The notes under the pieces are model-generated. The model made no database searches. It had not been told where the DNA came from and was given only the letters and a program-made list of their open reading frames with translations. From Microcyclospora pomicola (Eukaryota > Ascomycota > Dothideomycetes > Capnodiales): a stretch of 64,000 nt of DNA. Position numbers and translations under genes: made by a program. Location of the stretch: assembly GCA_002786065.1 (NCBI GenBank), contig NHNY01000019.1, forward strand, positions 310,001 through 374,000, in the 5' to 3' direction. Positions 34,401 through 47,965 of this stretch are shown here, one piece after another (position 1 is the first letter of the stretch; every line of letters begins with the position of its first letter).

Positions 34401-37400
34401 GATGTAACGAAGGATGATGTTGCGCAGGGAATTATTCCATTTGATTTGAGCATTGTGTACGATGAATCGGTTGTTGAAGTCACTGGTGTAGTCTGCGAGC
34501 GGTGCCGCGTCTACGCGAGCCATGTCATCCTCCCTTTGCTTGGCGTTTTCTGAAGTGTCGAAGAACCTTTCGCTCGTTTCTAGGTCCGGGATTACTGAAG
34601 GATCATCGTTGGCAAGACGATGGTATAGCGTGTCTAACATGGTAGACAGAAAATCGTGCTTCCGTTGTAGATGCTCGCTATGCTGGCGTAATAATGCCAA
34701 TTTTGACTCAAGGACATTCTTCGCCGCTTTACTGCCGGTATGCTGCACAAATTTGAGCTCTTGCTCGCCCACTGCACGATCATTCTCCACTTTCTGCTTT
34801 TCCAGTACGGTCAAGCGGCGTTCAATGAGTTCTGCCTGGACCCGCCTCGGATCGTTCTTGGCAGACATCACACAGAAATGAGTTGGCTCGTCGCCGAATG
34901 GGCTTGTCCTGGAATGGTCTCCTGCTATCACACCTCCATGATCTGTTTGTCTAAAGTATGTGAAACGTGGCGCGAAGCCGAGCGGTAAGATCTTCGTTTC
35001 AGGATCAGCCTGTGCTGGCAGTATCCAATCAAGCTCCACAAAGTCATCCATGTCGATCCACGTAAAGTCGTTGTCTGGTATATCGAATTTCGACATATCG
35101 ACAGCGGGTAGCTGACCATGAAGCCCAGCAAGTTGATCGTCGCCGGCCTTTTCGATATCCTCTTCTGTTGTGCCAGAAATGGAAGCAGACAGAGCGCGGA
35201 GATCAGCGTTAATGAAATCCAGCTGAGCCTGGTTGATACGCATTGCACTGGACTTTTTCGTCAATGCATCATCGTTACCCTTGATGTCGAAGTGCTCTCG
35301 TCGTTGATGGAGATCGAGCATGAAGCTATCCAGTTTCATTTTTAGACCTGTAGCGGACACGGTGTTTTGTTGATATTCCTCTGCATCCTTGTGTTTGTAG
35401 ACATGACTGATGTATAGGGGAGAAAGCAGAAGGTTGTATTTGATCGTTGCAATGTGACGGCCAAATTTCTTGCTCTTCTTCTCGGTGACACCCCATAGTG
35501 GACCTTGCCTGACTGGCAAGGACATCACGCCAGAAAACATTGACCACCAGTCAAAGAAGTGCGCGAAAAAGCGGGGAGAGAGATGGACCGAGTTGTAGTT
35601 CTGCGACGGCTTGACGTTTGAGACTGACCAGTCCCGGTGGTGTGGCGCGACAATGGCGACCGACATGTGGATGTGGTGGCTGCGGAAGTCTTTGTAGGCA
35701 TCGTACACCTCACCGTCTGGTGCCGTGGCGAAATCCGGGTGTTTCAGCACCACATCGTAGTGAGGCTTGAAGTCGAAGAGACGGTTGCCGTCCGGCATGT
35801 CACGCTCAAACGTGAGCCCAGCCAACCATCGCACATCCCCAGATAGTTTCATGATCACTTTTTTGAACATAGCATCTCGCTTGTTTGTGGTTGAAAGTGA
35901 GTTGGTCCCGTCATCTCCCTCATTGTGATCATGAGACTGGCGTGCATAGCTGTTGAAATCTGGTACAGCAAGGATGTAGTCACCACTTTCGACGATCATG
36001 AATTCCCTCGGGTCTTTGCTCTGTGCTACATTCCAGCGAACATCGTTGCGCCAGACCATGACAAGACCTGCACCAGTGCCAGTCACGACGTACGGGTCTC
36101 GCGAGCCTTTCAGGATCAGGTGCATGTCGCCATCTCCTTTCCAAGCAACATTGATTCTCGAGTGGAACGATAGCCGAATCTTGTCCCAGAAACCAACCCG
36201 ATCCGATGGGTCGAAGGGAGGCTTCGTGAAGCCTTCAATGACCTGCATTGCATCTTGAATGGCGGGTTGGAATGATGTGCCCCATGTGAGTTTTGTTGGA
36301 TGACTGGTATTGATCTCGAATTTCATGTCTGAGTAGGTTTTGACAGGTGAAATGGTTCGACGGACGTCAATCGAAAAGCCCTCCCCAGTGCCGTCGCCGA
36401 TCTTTTCAGGCGGGACAACTTGGACGTTGACCTGTCGCTGAGACTCAATGTCACGAAACTCCTCTGCTATCACAAAATCTGTGCGCATTGAAAGAGCGGG
36501 TAACCTTGGTGATTGACCATTTGCCAAAGGCGGCACATGCAGAAGAGGCAGAGGGTAGTCGCGAAGGTGGAACCTCAACTCGCCCGTGGTGACGTGTATG
36601 TTCATGGGAATCAAAAGTCCGTATTTCATGTCGTGCGGCATACCTTTGCCAACATCATGCAGAAATTTAGGGTACTCATCGAGCGGGAATGACGGCTTGT
36701 CAACCGTCAAATTTAGATCGCTCATGACCATCACCAAGAGTCCAGGCCTTTGGTTCATTGCCAGGATTGGTTCTCGGTTCTCGCTCTCTTCCGGTGCCTC
36801 ATCATTACCCCAGATCAGTGATCGAATCTCCCGGATGGCGCGTGTCTGAAAGTTTAAGACGCGGTCGATACGTGCCTTCCATGATTGTGCATTGAGATGT
36901 TGGAGCCTTTCCCTAGCCTGCTCGATGGTCAGGTGGGAAGAGTCGCTAATGCCACATCTTCCGTCAACATCATATCGCATCTTGCGATGAGCATTACGCG
37001 AGCCATGTTGGGGACTTGATCGTGAAAATGGTCGTGAACTGTGGCTGCGATCCGCCTCCGCCTCAGGCGCCCGGGTTTGGGATCTTGATCGTCCGTCAGG
37101 ACGAGCTGAAGCAGCACGTCGTCGAGAACTGTTGCGAGCTGCTGAGCGAGCGACTCGTTTCGATTTCAGCGTGAAAGCTTCTTCGCGTGCGAGTCGCTGT
37201 TTCTGTTCCAACAATCCTGTCCGGTAGATGGCGCCCAGCTTCCATTCAAAGCTACTGTCTTCGACATCGAACATGAGCATCTGGCTTCGTACGGTGATCC
37301 TCGGCACATGTTTCGGTCCTTCTGGTTCTTTAGTCAGGACATACTCGTTCGTCTTCGTCACGAAATGATGCGTCAATTGCTTCGTTGTTTTGATCACATT

Positions 37401-40334
37401 CGAGACGTTGTCGAAGATGCTGTGCACGATCAAAGAATGCGGCACAGAAAAGCGGATCGAGTCAGTGACAAAGTCCAGTGACCTTTCCTCGATTACCTGC
37501 TTGCCGATTCTGCGCTTCACTTCCCGCGTGTCGAAACGGAGATTCTTGATGCTGAGGATCCTACTCCACGCTTGCTTTGTCCTTGGAGCACGCACATACA
37601 TACGGGCTAGCTTGCATCGCATGAAGGGTGTTGCCCATCGATGTCTTCCAGTCTCGACCCCATATATCTGAATCATCATTGGCGGATCGGCAGGAAGGCG
37701 AGCTTTGATCTGTACTAGATTTGCTTTGAAATCAACGGTCCTGATCTCACGCCTGGCGATGTCATCAATCTCATCTTGAGCGAAGCCATGCTGCCCAGGA
37801 ATACCAAGACTAGGTTGGCGAATCGGTCGTGGCGGCTTGTCGTCGGCGTCCTTGTCATGATTGAGGAATGTCTTTTTGATGACCGTGACTGCAACACCCA
37901 TAGCGAAGTGACTGTACAGCGAGTACTGCAGCAAGAGACTTCGAGCGTGTGAGTTGATGTGGAAAACTGGTCCATGCTGATCGGTCGAGGTAGAGAATGC
38001 AACCTCGAAACGGGGCAAGGATAGGAAATTCTCTGAATCGGAATCGTCTGCAGAGTCTATGATAAACCCTTCGACGTTCTGGAGGTGCACAGTCAACCGG
38101 CGCCCGTCGGCAAGACTTTGTGCTACTCGTTTGCGTGGCGAACCATCCGCAGTCTTGACAATATCGTTCGTGCCCTTCGCTTTCTGCGAGTTTGATTTAC
38201 TCAAGGAACGCGTATGGATTGAGACCTCTGGAAGATCATCGCGACGTGCTTTGTACTCTGTCGTCCAAGACTCCAACTGCATGGCAAAACCACGCGTATC
38301 CTTGGAAACGACTTCGTCTACGCCAGCCAATTCGAGACCAAAGTTACTGCCTTTCACACGGATGTGGCTGAGCCACAGCGGCACAGTACGTAGGAAGCTT
38401 GCACGCGGCTTCTCGTGTGTGGAGCTCCTGACCATAACATTCTTCCGCAGCTGTTTGACGATCTGTCGTACACCTTTACATATTTCAGGACGAACCAGAA
38501 ACATGGTGAAAGTCCGACAATTCGCATCAATCTTGACAGAAGTGTCCGGGATGGCATTGACATCGACCTCCACTTCCACCGTGTCACTTTTGAGAAGATC
38601 ATGCCGTTCACCCACCGAGTTGTGGTAGTACAAATGATGACTGGAGTGACGATAATGTAAATGGAGATTATAGAGAGAGTCCGTAGAAGTTTCGTGGCAT
38701 GAATCGAGCTCCAAGGCGATGGACGACACAGATGATATGAGTAAGTCATAATCGCCCTCGGCGGCATGCTCCTTGTTAACCGGTGGCAGCGAAATCCGAA
38801 GTACAGGTTCCTGAATCGAGAACTTGACGCTGGACTTTGGCAGGAGTTGAGAGATTATTTGATGCCGCCCCGAGCTGTTTCCAGCGGGCTTTTCAGTCGT
38901 GGACCGTGACTTTAGCATTTCTCGTAGCAGTGGCAGATGCTTCGGGTCCAGGTCAATCGATGGAGATGTGCACACAAAGTTCGCGTACAGCATGTTCGTG
39001 TTCTTATCCTTGATTTCCGCATCACTTGAGTAATGGATCGTCCGCGATGGAAGCGTGGTCCTGACCGTTGCTGTTATCATCGGTATGTACGCCAAACGTT
39101 CTGGGTGCTCATGGCCATCGTCGATACCAGCAGCGATCGATATCGCTGTAAGCAAGGCTTGGTGTGCAACGTCGGTGGTTGAAAAGTACATCCTGTGAGC
39201 CGGGCTCTTGGGATCGAGTCGCAAAATGTCCAAGCCGACTTCTTTCATTGCCAGGTTGAAATAGACATCTTTCTCGTTATCGCCTTTGACGTCTAGCTTC
39301 CTGGACAGACCAAAGAACCCGACAGCGAACTGCACCTCTCGGATGCCTCTCAAAATTGACGCAATGAAAGCTCGGGAGTCTGACACAGTCCTCACAATCC
39401 GCTGTTCGCGACTGCCGGGCTGCTCCAGTTCGTCCAGCGCGTCTGCCAACGACACATCTCCATGTGCGCGATCGCCGTGAGGTTGAGCATATCGTCCTCG
39501 CATTAGATCAGCGCATTTTTTGGCGTGTTCGATGTCATCGTAAGGAATGTTTAATCTGCCCAGTTTCACTGCAATGGAAGCATCACGTAGGCCTTGTAGT
39601 TGATTATGCAGCATTCCGTGAACGTTGATAGTGATGTAGTCCAGCACTTCTGTAGAATCCTTGCCTTCGGGAGTGAATAGCACACTTCGGACTAGACACT
39701 TCCACTCAGCCGGGGTTTGCATATCTGGCTTCGTTTTGTGGTGTTGAAAGAGTCGGCTGCGGTCCACGATCTGACTCCGAGTGTCCACAGATAGGGTAAG
39801 ACGCTCCATCCGTACGCTTCCAACACCCTCCACCTTGAGCGTCACCGCCGTCGCAACCAAATCCACCCATTTGATCCAATTGATATTGCCGTGGAGTTGT
39901 TTTATCTTCTCTTTTGCATGCGTAAGCTTTCGCCAGAGCTGTCCATGTCCCTCCTCATCCTCCTCCTCGTGGACGGCCTCTTTTGACTTCCCATTCTGTG
40001 GTCGTGGCGAACCATTTGCTTTCTCGAACAGGCCGCTATGCTTCGCATTCGGTTCCGCTAGAGCTTGCAGATCGACCGTGACCACCAACTCCGTAATGAC
40101 CAAGCTCACCCATGTTGGTAGAGCGAATGTCGGCCGGTGAATATTGAGACCCACCCCTCGAATATTCAGTCTGATGCCATGTCGTGGGGAGAACGTGATG
40201 CGTCGAAAACCCGAATAGCCAACTCTTTGTATCGAGACCCCAGCGACGATGCGGACAATGGCGAAGACGACGAATGTCGCAAGGTAGCCGAGTACAGCAA
40301 GGCCGACCAGGAAAGAGAGCGTCGGGACAGGCAT
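31457..40334 (-). CDS. fmp27: Fmp27/Hobbit (BLTP2) bridge-like lipid transfer protein
   Basis: Two exons (40334-31692 and 31636-31457) encode 2,940 residues, near the usual 2,600-3,000. A hydrophobic anchor is at about residues 5-30 (LSFLVGLAVLGYLATFVVFA). The family names come from two blocks that are both here: GFWDKIRLSFHSRINVAW at about residue 1,380 and WPPWAPMEIMFEYI near 2,180. Such proteins form long grooved rods that carry lipids at ER-plasma membrane or other contacts. The 55-nt terminal intron at 31637-31691 (GTAAGT...GCTAACACTGGCAACAG) replaces an in-frame stop and adds 59 residues ending QKLLRTLRDQ. An Arg/Ser/His-rich insert lies near residue 1,100. The ATG at 40334 precedes the anchor; upstream frame has only TTG. 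Confidence 0.95.
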
Positions 40335-41246
40335 ATTTCGTGGCGCACGTGCTATCAGCCAGACCTTGCAGGCCAGCGCGAGAGAACTCGCAACGATGGT
40401 AGCTGCGCAGCGACAATCATGCTCTCGAGGAAGACCGTACAGTTGCAAGCCAATGCTAAGTCCGGCTCATAGCATCTCACGCGACCGGTGGAGGGATTAA
40501 AGATCGCCGCAGAGCTGAAAGTTGAAGTCTAGGTCGAGTGTACGCCGTCCGCTTTCGTCGAGTTGGGAGGATGCGGCTGCAGACCAGATATTCCAAAGTG
40601 TGGACCGGACTGGAACGTAACAGGGATGGACGGTAGGTCGAGGTGACAATACCTACATTAGTGTTTCGTCGACATGTCTATGGTGACTAAACGTATGCAC
40701 AACGATCTCATTAACAGAGAGCTGAGGACGGATGCACGCGGCACCCCCGGACCTGCGGAGTTTACACGGAAGCGATCGGTCATCTCACCTCAAGCATCGA
40801 TGATATCGAAATATACATATCTCCGTCTGATATGGATGAATACAGCGTTTTCCTCTGACTGAGTAGACCTATGGGGGATCTGCAATTGATCAACGAAACG
40901 TCGATCTAGTTCTGCCTAGGACAGCAAAATACTCATGTACCCGATGTACCTAGTTTCGACTATTGTTACTACATGTACCCCAGATTTACAGTGATGTCAT
41001 CTACGATCTTGAACATTTGAAGTTCAGTTTGATTTCTGTCCGCCATACATTCTGGACCATTTCCTTGCTCTATTGTACTGATGTGCATTCTTATCTTCTC
41101 CATACGTGAGGTACTCGCGCCTGCGCGTCATTCAATGCCGCTGTCCAATCCACGACGCTGGCAATGCCCAAGAGAGGAGATGTAGCTGACCGCCGGTATA
41201 CTAAAAGAACCATGCGGGCTCGAAAGTTTCTCGAGTACACTTTAGA
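40335..41246. other. Fmp27 promoter region and Pub1-like 3' flank
   Basis: About 900 bp between two minus-strand genes. No gene or RNA seen. Confidence 0.5.
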
Positions 41247-42924
41247 TCAACCTTGGTAACCGCCATATCCGCCGCCACCACGGCCAAACTGAGCGGGAGA
41301 CTGAGCTTGACCCATGAAGCCGCCGGGGGTTTGGTTGCCTCCATAGCCTCCAGCACTTTGCGGTGCCATGTGTTGCCATCCGCCTTGGGCAGCCTGCATG
41401 CCTTGTGGCGGCATGCCACCCGCGGGCCAGCTACCAGGACTTGGGTGCTGGTATTGACCGCCCGGGGTAGCAACTGTAATGGTTGTCAGTACAGGAGTCC
41501 CAATCAGGGGAGAACAAAACAGACCTTGGGGAGACATCGCTGTCTGCTGGCCGTACTGTGGGAAAAAACCTTGCGTTGATTGTTGTGAGAAGGCGGATTG
41601 TGGACCACCAGGACTGGCTGCGAAGCCATCGAACTGGCCAGTCGGAGGACGATCTTTACCCCACTGTGACACTGTCAGCCGATGGTCAAATCAAGAATGA
41701 TGAACACATACGCTGCACTTAAGAGGGCGACCATTGACGTTGTACCCACTAAGTTGACAGATGGCCATGGCAGCGTTCTCGTGTGTATCCATCTTCACAA
41801 ATGCGAAGCCGCGATCAGATTGGAATCGAGTTTCGGTTACATAACCAAAGTTCTGGAATAGCGGCACGAGATCAGTCTGTGCGGTATAAGGTGTGAGGTT
41901 CCCGACATAGCATGTTGTCTGCCACTGCGGAGTTTGCGCAACGACCATCTCATACGACTGTGCTCCTTGAGTTGGGAAGGTGTGATGTCCAAATGGGGTT
42001 GTAGGAGTCATGCCCATTTGTGTCATAGCTTGCTGCTGAGAAAAGGACGGTTGACCCTTTTGGTTGGCCCAGTTACAGCGTATAGCACGAGATCCGAGCC
42101 ACTCGCCATCCATCGAGCTCAAGGCTTTTTCAGCTTCACCACGATCACGGAAAGCTACGAATCCGTAGCCTCGCGAGCGTCCAGTCTTCATGTCCCACAT
42201 GACACGTGCTTCAGAGACGGTACCAAAGGCCGAAAACGCTTGAAGCAGAACTTCATCATTGACCTCGTTGGAAAGATCGCCGACAAAGATGTGAAAGTGG
42301 TTCGAAGTATCTTCTTTTGAAGTCGTGTTCGATTGGTATGCCCAGTTGACGCGGATCTCCTGTTGGTGGACTCGACGCCCGTTGAGAGTCTGCATGGCTC
42401 GCTCTGCGGATTGGGGGTCGTCGTATTCAACAAAGCCATAGTTATAGCCCTTGGCCTGCCAAAAAATTGCCTCGTCAGCATTCCACATCTCGCCATCAAT
42501 CGAATGTGTGGAGAAACTATTTCGGCGGCGATCCGAGTGGCAGAACGAATGTACCGGACTCGAAAAACGCACTCATGTGGCTCGGAAGGATGCGACTCAC
42601 ATTCTTGTCCGGGATGATTTTCACATTCTGCACGTGTCCAGTAGTCTCGAAGATTTGTTTGAGCACATCCTCCGTCACTCTTGGGTCAAGTCCTCCAACA
42701 TACAGCGCCCTCTTATTAGGTTCCGGAGCAGAACGTCGAACGAATCCACCGGCACTAGTTGGAGACGCCAAATCGCCCATCATCATCGGCATGGATGTGT
42801 TGATCGGGGGCACAGCTGGGGGTGCCATGTGAGACCCGTTTTCGAAACCAGCTTGGCCAGGGGCCGCTGACTGGTTTGGCGGCATGGGAAGAGAGGCAGA
42901 CATAGGAGCGGAGGAATCTGCCAT
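41247..42924 (-). CDS. pub1: TIA-1/Pub1-type RNA-binding protein with three RRMs
   Basis: Four exons (42924-42601, 42455-41712, 41663-41525, 41473-41247) encode 477 residues. RRM1 is split by the first intron: RALYVGGLDPRVTEDV from about residue 71, then AKGYNYGFVEYDDP. RRM2 starts FHIFVGDLSNEV near 162; RRM3 starts TTCYVGNLTPYT near 288 with RGFAFVKMDTHE. The C-terminus is Gly/Gln/Pro-rich. Relatives bind U-rich or AU-rich RNA, control mRNA stability and enter stress granules. Introns are 145, 48 and 51 nt. The last one, at 41474-41524 (GTCTGT donor, TACTGAC branch), is a multiple of three and contains no stop, so retention would give a 17-residue insert. Confidence 0.92.
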
Positions 42925-43544
42925 GGCTGCGAAGATTGCGAGACGGAGAGAGCGGGAAGGAGGGAAAAACAGGAGCTACGAAGAGAGACTGAATTAGGTG
43001 GACAAGAACGAAATGGATAGAAGCTGGAGCAACGCACAAGGAGACAGCGCAAAGATCCTTAGCTGAAGAGTTGCAAAGCGCAGATGCAAAACGCAGCCTT
43101 TGAGACCCGAAAAACAGTCGGGAGGAGGCTATGCGATCGTGCCACACCGGTGTAAGTGGATCGCGTCGCGCAAAGAGCAAGAGATTGCAATTCACAGATG
43201 GCAGCACGAAGGAAAGGCGCATACAAAGGAGATGCAGCAAATAAGAAGCAAGAAAGGAGGAGGGTACAGCGGAAATGGTCTCTCGTTGGGTAGCGAGGTC
43301 GAAGGTGGAGGAGTTGGTGTTGGAGTTGACGCCAAGCTTCGTGCTGCAGGGCGCCGGCCCGCTGTCACCGCTAGCCATATTTGGCAAGGCTCGAAACCGT
43401 CCAACATGTCTACTGATCAACTCGAGGTAACATACATGTGCATGTTCTTTTGGCCTCTGGGTGAATATACATTAAACAAGCAAGACTCTTCTTGAATTGC
43501 CTGAATCTCGACCTGAATGTAGCATTGTGTATATATACAACATC
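42925..43544. promoter_or_regulatory. divergent Pub1-like / Med2-like promoter region
   Basis: A 620-bp spacer between divergent starts. Purine-rich stretch at about 43190-43320 on the plus strand. No gene seen. Confidence 0.5.
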
Positions 43545-44686
43545 ATGTCTGGTATTGCAGTACCTGCAAACCAGCAGCTACAACTGCTAGAAACCCAAGT
43601 CAACCGGGTGGTACGCATGCAGACCGTTGACTCCCTCCATACATTCCTCGTATCAACACTAACAGCTCACAGCTCGAACAGATCGGAAGAATCTTCGCAG
43701 CTACGAACAATGGCCCCAAATCCTCCTCGGCCGCTCAAGTTACGCGGCTGAGGCAAATGTTTCCCGGGTCGCTTCTGAGTTTCCACGATGCTCTCGATCA
43801 CCTGGAGCACGACCTGCAGACTGCTCAGCTAGTGTTGCGTCGAGACTACGCAGTATGGCAGAAGCAGGCCGGACTTGCCGTCCCACCAAGCGCCGATCAT
43901 ACTCCTACGGCGGGTACAGAAACAGTCTCCCGACCACTCGACGACGATGTCGAGATGGCCGATGCCAAAGACGATGTTACTCGTGACCATGACGCCGATA
44001 TGGCGGAACTGGACCCAAAACCTGAGGCTCGAAACGTGCCGAATGAGACTTCAGCAGCAGAAGTCTCGACAGAGGACAACGCCGGCCACGCACTAGATCC
44101 CCCGGCAGACTCCGCCGCTCAAGAAGCGACCGATCTACCGCGCGAGACCACCGACTCGACAAACAACACAGCGCTCCACATCAACACCCAAACCGACCGC
44201 ACCGCGACCGACCCGGATGCGCCGCCACCCAACGACGATGACGAAAAGCCCCCCGACACAGGCACATTCAGCAACAACGCCGATCTGGATTCGCTCTTCA
44301 ACGACCCCATCAGCGCCGGCGGCGTCAACGACAACAACGACGACGCCGACGACCCGGCCGCGACGGCCTTCGACCCAACCGGCGACTTCGACTTCGGCGC
44401 GTTCAACGCGAGTCTCGGCGCGGAGCACGCGGCCCCGGACGCGGAGAACGCGTTGGACCCGAACGACGACAACGACAACATCGACGCGCTCATCCCCGGC
44501 TTACAGGACTATGCGAATAACGCGCCGGGCGAGCCCGAGCCGGATTACGAGGCGTTGTTTGCGGGGACGGGCCCGGATGAGAATGGCGAGAATCCTCCGC
44601 ATGACTCGACGTTTGATGATCTGATGGACTTTGCGGATTTCAATGCGGGGGATTGGATGGGCGGGGAGGGGCAGACGGAGGGGTGA
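43545..44686 (+). CDS. Mediator subunit 2-like protein
   Basis: Two exons (43545-43610 and 43673-44686) encode 359 residues. The 62-nt intron (GTACGC...ACTAACAGCTCACAG) joins TQVNRV to LEQIGRIFAATNNGPKSS. The N-terminal 110 residues are helical with VTRLRQMFPGSLLSFHDALD and DLQTAQLVLRRDYAVWQKQ, which resembles the Med2/Med29 family core of the Mediator tail. The rest is acidic, Asp/Asn/Glu-rich, with short hydrophobic islands such as DLDSLFND and FDDLMDFADFN that look like activation or docking motifs. The Mediator tail links transcription factors to RNA polymerase II. The domain match is from memory of the pattern and is moderate; a generic acidic coiled-coil protein is the alternative. Confidence 0.6.
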
Positions 44687-44863
44687 GATGGGTTGAGGAG
44701 GGGAGGGTTGAGGAGAGGGCAGACGGGTCTGTGGTTCATGTTCGAGGGATCTCGTGCGAGAAGTAGCGAGATCCGTCATACATCTACATGCTACGAGGGT
44801 TCATTATGGCATCATCACACATCTTCCCAGCCAAGTATACAAGCCGGACACTGATTCAGCCTT

Positions 44864-47186
44864 TTACGGCAGACTGCAGAAGACCTTCTTCATCTTCTCA
44901 TAATCCGGCGTGCCCATGCCAGTCACGGGGTCCCAACCTGTAAGCGCGACCAAGTCAGTCAAACATACCCGAAGCAAGAACGAAACCATTGATTGAATGG
45001 AAGAAGGAAAGACGACATACCAGATGCAGCCGGGAAGCCTTGCGTGCCACAGCCAGGGTTCGAGCCGACGGTGACATCGTTGAAGATCTCAGGATGCTTG
45101 TAGATGATTGGGTTCAGGAAGCCGATCGGTTTCTTGCCGACGTGCAGCCGCTCCTCGTTGAGCAGCGTGATGACGGAGGCGAAGATGGGCGCCGACGCCG
45201 AGGTGCCGCCGATGCCGTACGTCTTGTCGAGGTAGACGGTCGCGAGCTTGAGGCCGAGGGCGGCGACGTCGGGGAAGGCGCGTCCGCTGCGATTGAAGAC
45301 GCCGGGCCCGTAGTTGGGGCTGTATTTGTGCAGGTAGTGGTTGACGGCCTGCTTTTGCCACGAGGGCTGCGGGAAGACGTTGGAGAAGCCGCCGCCGGAG
45401 TAGAAGCTCAGCGCGCCGTCGGGATCGGCGACGGCTTGCTCGCCGCCATGGATGTCGTTGGAGAGGAGCGTGGTGGCTCCGACCTAAGGAAGACATTTGT
45501 CAGCTAGGCGTATGGTGTGGTATTGATATCACTTACGGTGGTGATGTAAGGGCAAGTGGCCTGTTCGATAGTGTTAGTTTACAGACAAGAGAATGTGGGA
45601 GGTTTTGTTTTCTTGGGCTTACTGGGAATGAAGGCGAGAATTTTTTGCCGTCTTGCTCAACGTAGCCATATTCCTCATTCAGACAACTGTTGTTGTAACC
45701 ACTGTTGTAGCGGTTTGCGACACCTGGTCACTGTTAGTCGCTGCTCTTGGATCACAGAACCATATCGAATGATTTTCCATGGTGCCCATCTTAGGTAAAT
45801 GCTTGCACTGTATTCATGCAGGGATTTAACATACCAGAATCGCCAGAAGCCATAATAACGGATACACCTTGAAGAGCCAACTGCAGTAAAGCGTCAGCAA
45901 TCCGAACTTTGTCCATGAAACGCCATCTGCCGTACCTTCATCCACTCTCTACACTGTCGTTGCTGGTAGAAAGGGCTCAACGCGCCCTCAATCTGTCCGT
46001 AAGAAATGGAGATGACGTTGCTCTTGGGTGCTCCACCACACTGCAACGGTCCAGTGTAGCCACCTTCATTCGGATCGGGGTATGCTGGGTCCACGTACGG
46101 CTGATCGCCACCCTGATACGTGCAGTATGAGGAGTCCAGCGCATCCAAGAAGATGTTGAAAGTGCCCACGCTGTCGACGTTGACGCCGTCGCCATTCTGA
46201 TACAATCGAATTCCTTGCGGGTAGATGATGCTGTACGACGTCTGGAAGTCCAAGGCGCTCTCGACGACTTCTTCGGCCTCTGCAACGGTCAAATTCGAGG
46301 TCTGGCCACCGTCAATGCTGATGAACTCGGGCGTAACATCATCCGGGATGCGTGGCGAGGTGAAGTTCTGGAAGAACGTCTTCAGATCCGGCAAGTAGAG
46401 ATAATCGGCCCACTCGGCGATGCCCAGCTCATTGCCACTGTGGTGGTACTGGGCTACGGGGATGTTGTAAATGGCGCGCAGACAGTCGATGGTAATCAGC
46501 TTGGTGCAGTTGGTGGTTCCCGTCAGACCAGTCTGGTTGACAGGAGCGAGGTAAGCGGGCGCTTTCTGTGCGATGGGTTGTCCGCCGTCCAGCTGGATCG
46601 TGGGCATCACGAAGTCAATGTGCGGACGCACATGTGCGGGGAGGCTGTACTCATCGCAAGCAAGACGATGGCCGCCGGTCTCTTTGTGTTCGAATCGGTG
46701 GTACTCGGTGTTGAACAGCGACTCGGCCTCGTGCACCGTCGCCGTGAACTCGAGCCAGTTGCGGCCGGTGGAGTGTGAGACACGACTCGGGTGAATCCCG
46801 GCACTCTCCAGCCACTCCAGCGTGCGGTCGGAGGTCTCTTTGGCTGGGGCAAAGACATTGGCGACCTTTTCCGCGGTCCAATGCTTGCCTGGAGTTGAGG
46901 GTCAGTCGGGAACAGCACATACGATATCCGCCTGTTGGTTGGCAGACATACCAAAATGCGGCGAGTCTGGGTCCGAGACAGACTCGAGGAAGGCATCTCC
47001 ATGCTCCAGGTTGCGCTGCGCCAATGCAATCCTCACTGGGATCAGCAGATGACCTTCCGCGCGCGAGTGCTTGGTCCAGGCGATCGGCTGCCCATCACGT
47101 TTCTCGTGCAAGACATGAGTGTTGGCAGATGGGGCCGAGGCTGCCAGGCCAGCAAAGGCTGCAGCAAGACATAGGGAGAAACGCAT
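44864..47186 (-). CDS. secreted sedolisin (S53 tripeptidyl-peptidase-like)
   Basis: Seven exons (47186-46952, 46888-45936, 45880-45835, 45723-45623, 45560-45537, 45483-45021, 44937-44864) encode 631 residues. Signal peptide is at about 1-18, followed by a prokumamolisin propeptide (FGKHWTAEKVANVF, HPSRVSHSTGRNWLEF). The sedolisin catalytic set is present: Glu and Asp in AEEVVESALDFQTSY (about 286-291), the oxyanion Asp in MASGDSG, and the Ser of GIGGTSASAP near 545. The end has GWDPVTGMGTPD. Secreted S53 enzymes release peptides from proteins at acid pH. Introns are 53-111 nt; exon 5 codes only eight residues (ATCPYITT). The five joins in the second half restore the family sequence exactly. 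Confidence 0.94.
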
Positions 47187-47965
47187 GATCCAGAAAGCAC
47201 AACTAGTAGTCAGACGGCCTTGGAGAATATGAAGCAGAACTCAGCGGCCAGAAGAACAACCTGCTCCTCTTTATACCGTCCGAGTGATACATCTACCCAG
47301 TGACTGGACAGGCTAGGCTACTGACCATGTCACATCGCGTGTGTACACATGCTTCATCAGCACGCCTATCGTATCAACGCGTAGCCAATCGTCCGGCCTG
47401 CCGACTGCGCATATCGGCAGAAGAGGCCTGGTCCACGAGGCACAAGACATCGGCGCTCCCATTTCGCCTGCCTGATGCAGCTGTAGCGTGAGTTGGAGGC
47501 TGCAGATCTCCGCCTACGCTCGGGATCCTATGCCGGATACGGGGCTGTGCGGTTGTCCTGAGCTGATACCTGCCAGAAGCATGTTGGCAGCAATGTACAG
47601 AAGTAGCAGAAAGTCCAATGAGGAGCGCGGTGGCTTATGAAACCATCAATGCAGCGTTGGCGCAGAATCCAGGCATTCCTGAGCTGGCCTCGAGTCTGTA
47701 GTCCGTAACAAGGTTGGTAAGTTACGGTACGGTACCTGATACTAAGGCGTCGAAGCCAAGTAGGAAAGGCTTATCAGATCTAAGTCTAAAAGTCGTGCAG
47801 AAACGCGTGAGACGTCATTTGACGTGTGGTGATCAGTGCAATGTCGATGATCAATATATCATTGCACGGCACGAAACGATAAAACCCATCATCAATCAAT
47901 CAATCGTCTCTTCATCTCCTCGTTCTGTATCTGGCCCATTGATGTCACGGACACTTGGAGACACG
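47187..47965. promoter_or_regulatory. divergent promoter region of sedolisin and small membrane protein
   Basis: About 780 bp. GGTACGGTACC-type words occur at about 47724-47735. No gene seen; an open frame runs upstream of 47966 but has only TTG near its start. Confidence 0.5.

Noticed and set aside
44119-44493. Open frames opposite the Med2-like acidic exon
   Set aside because: They mirror the GAC/GAT-rich coding strand and give only Ser/Val/Arg-rich strings.
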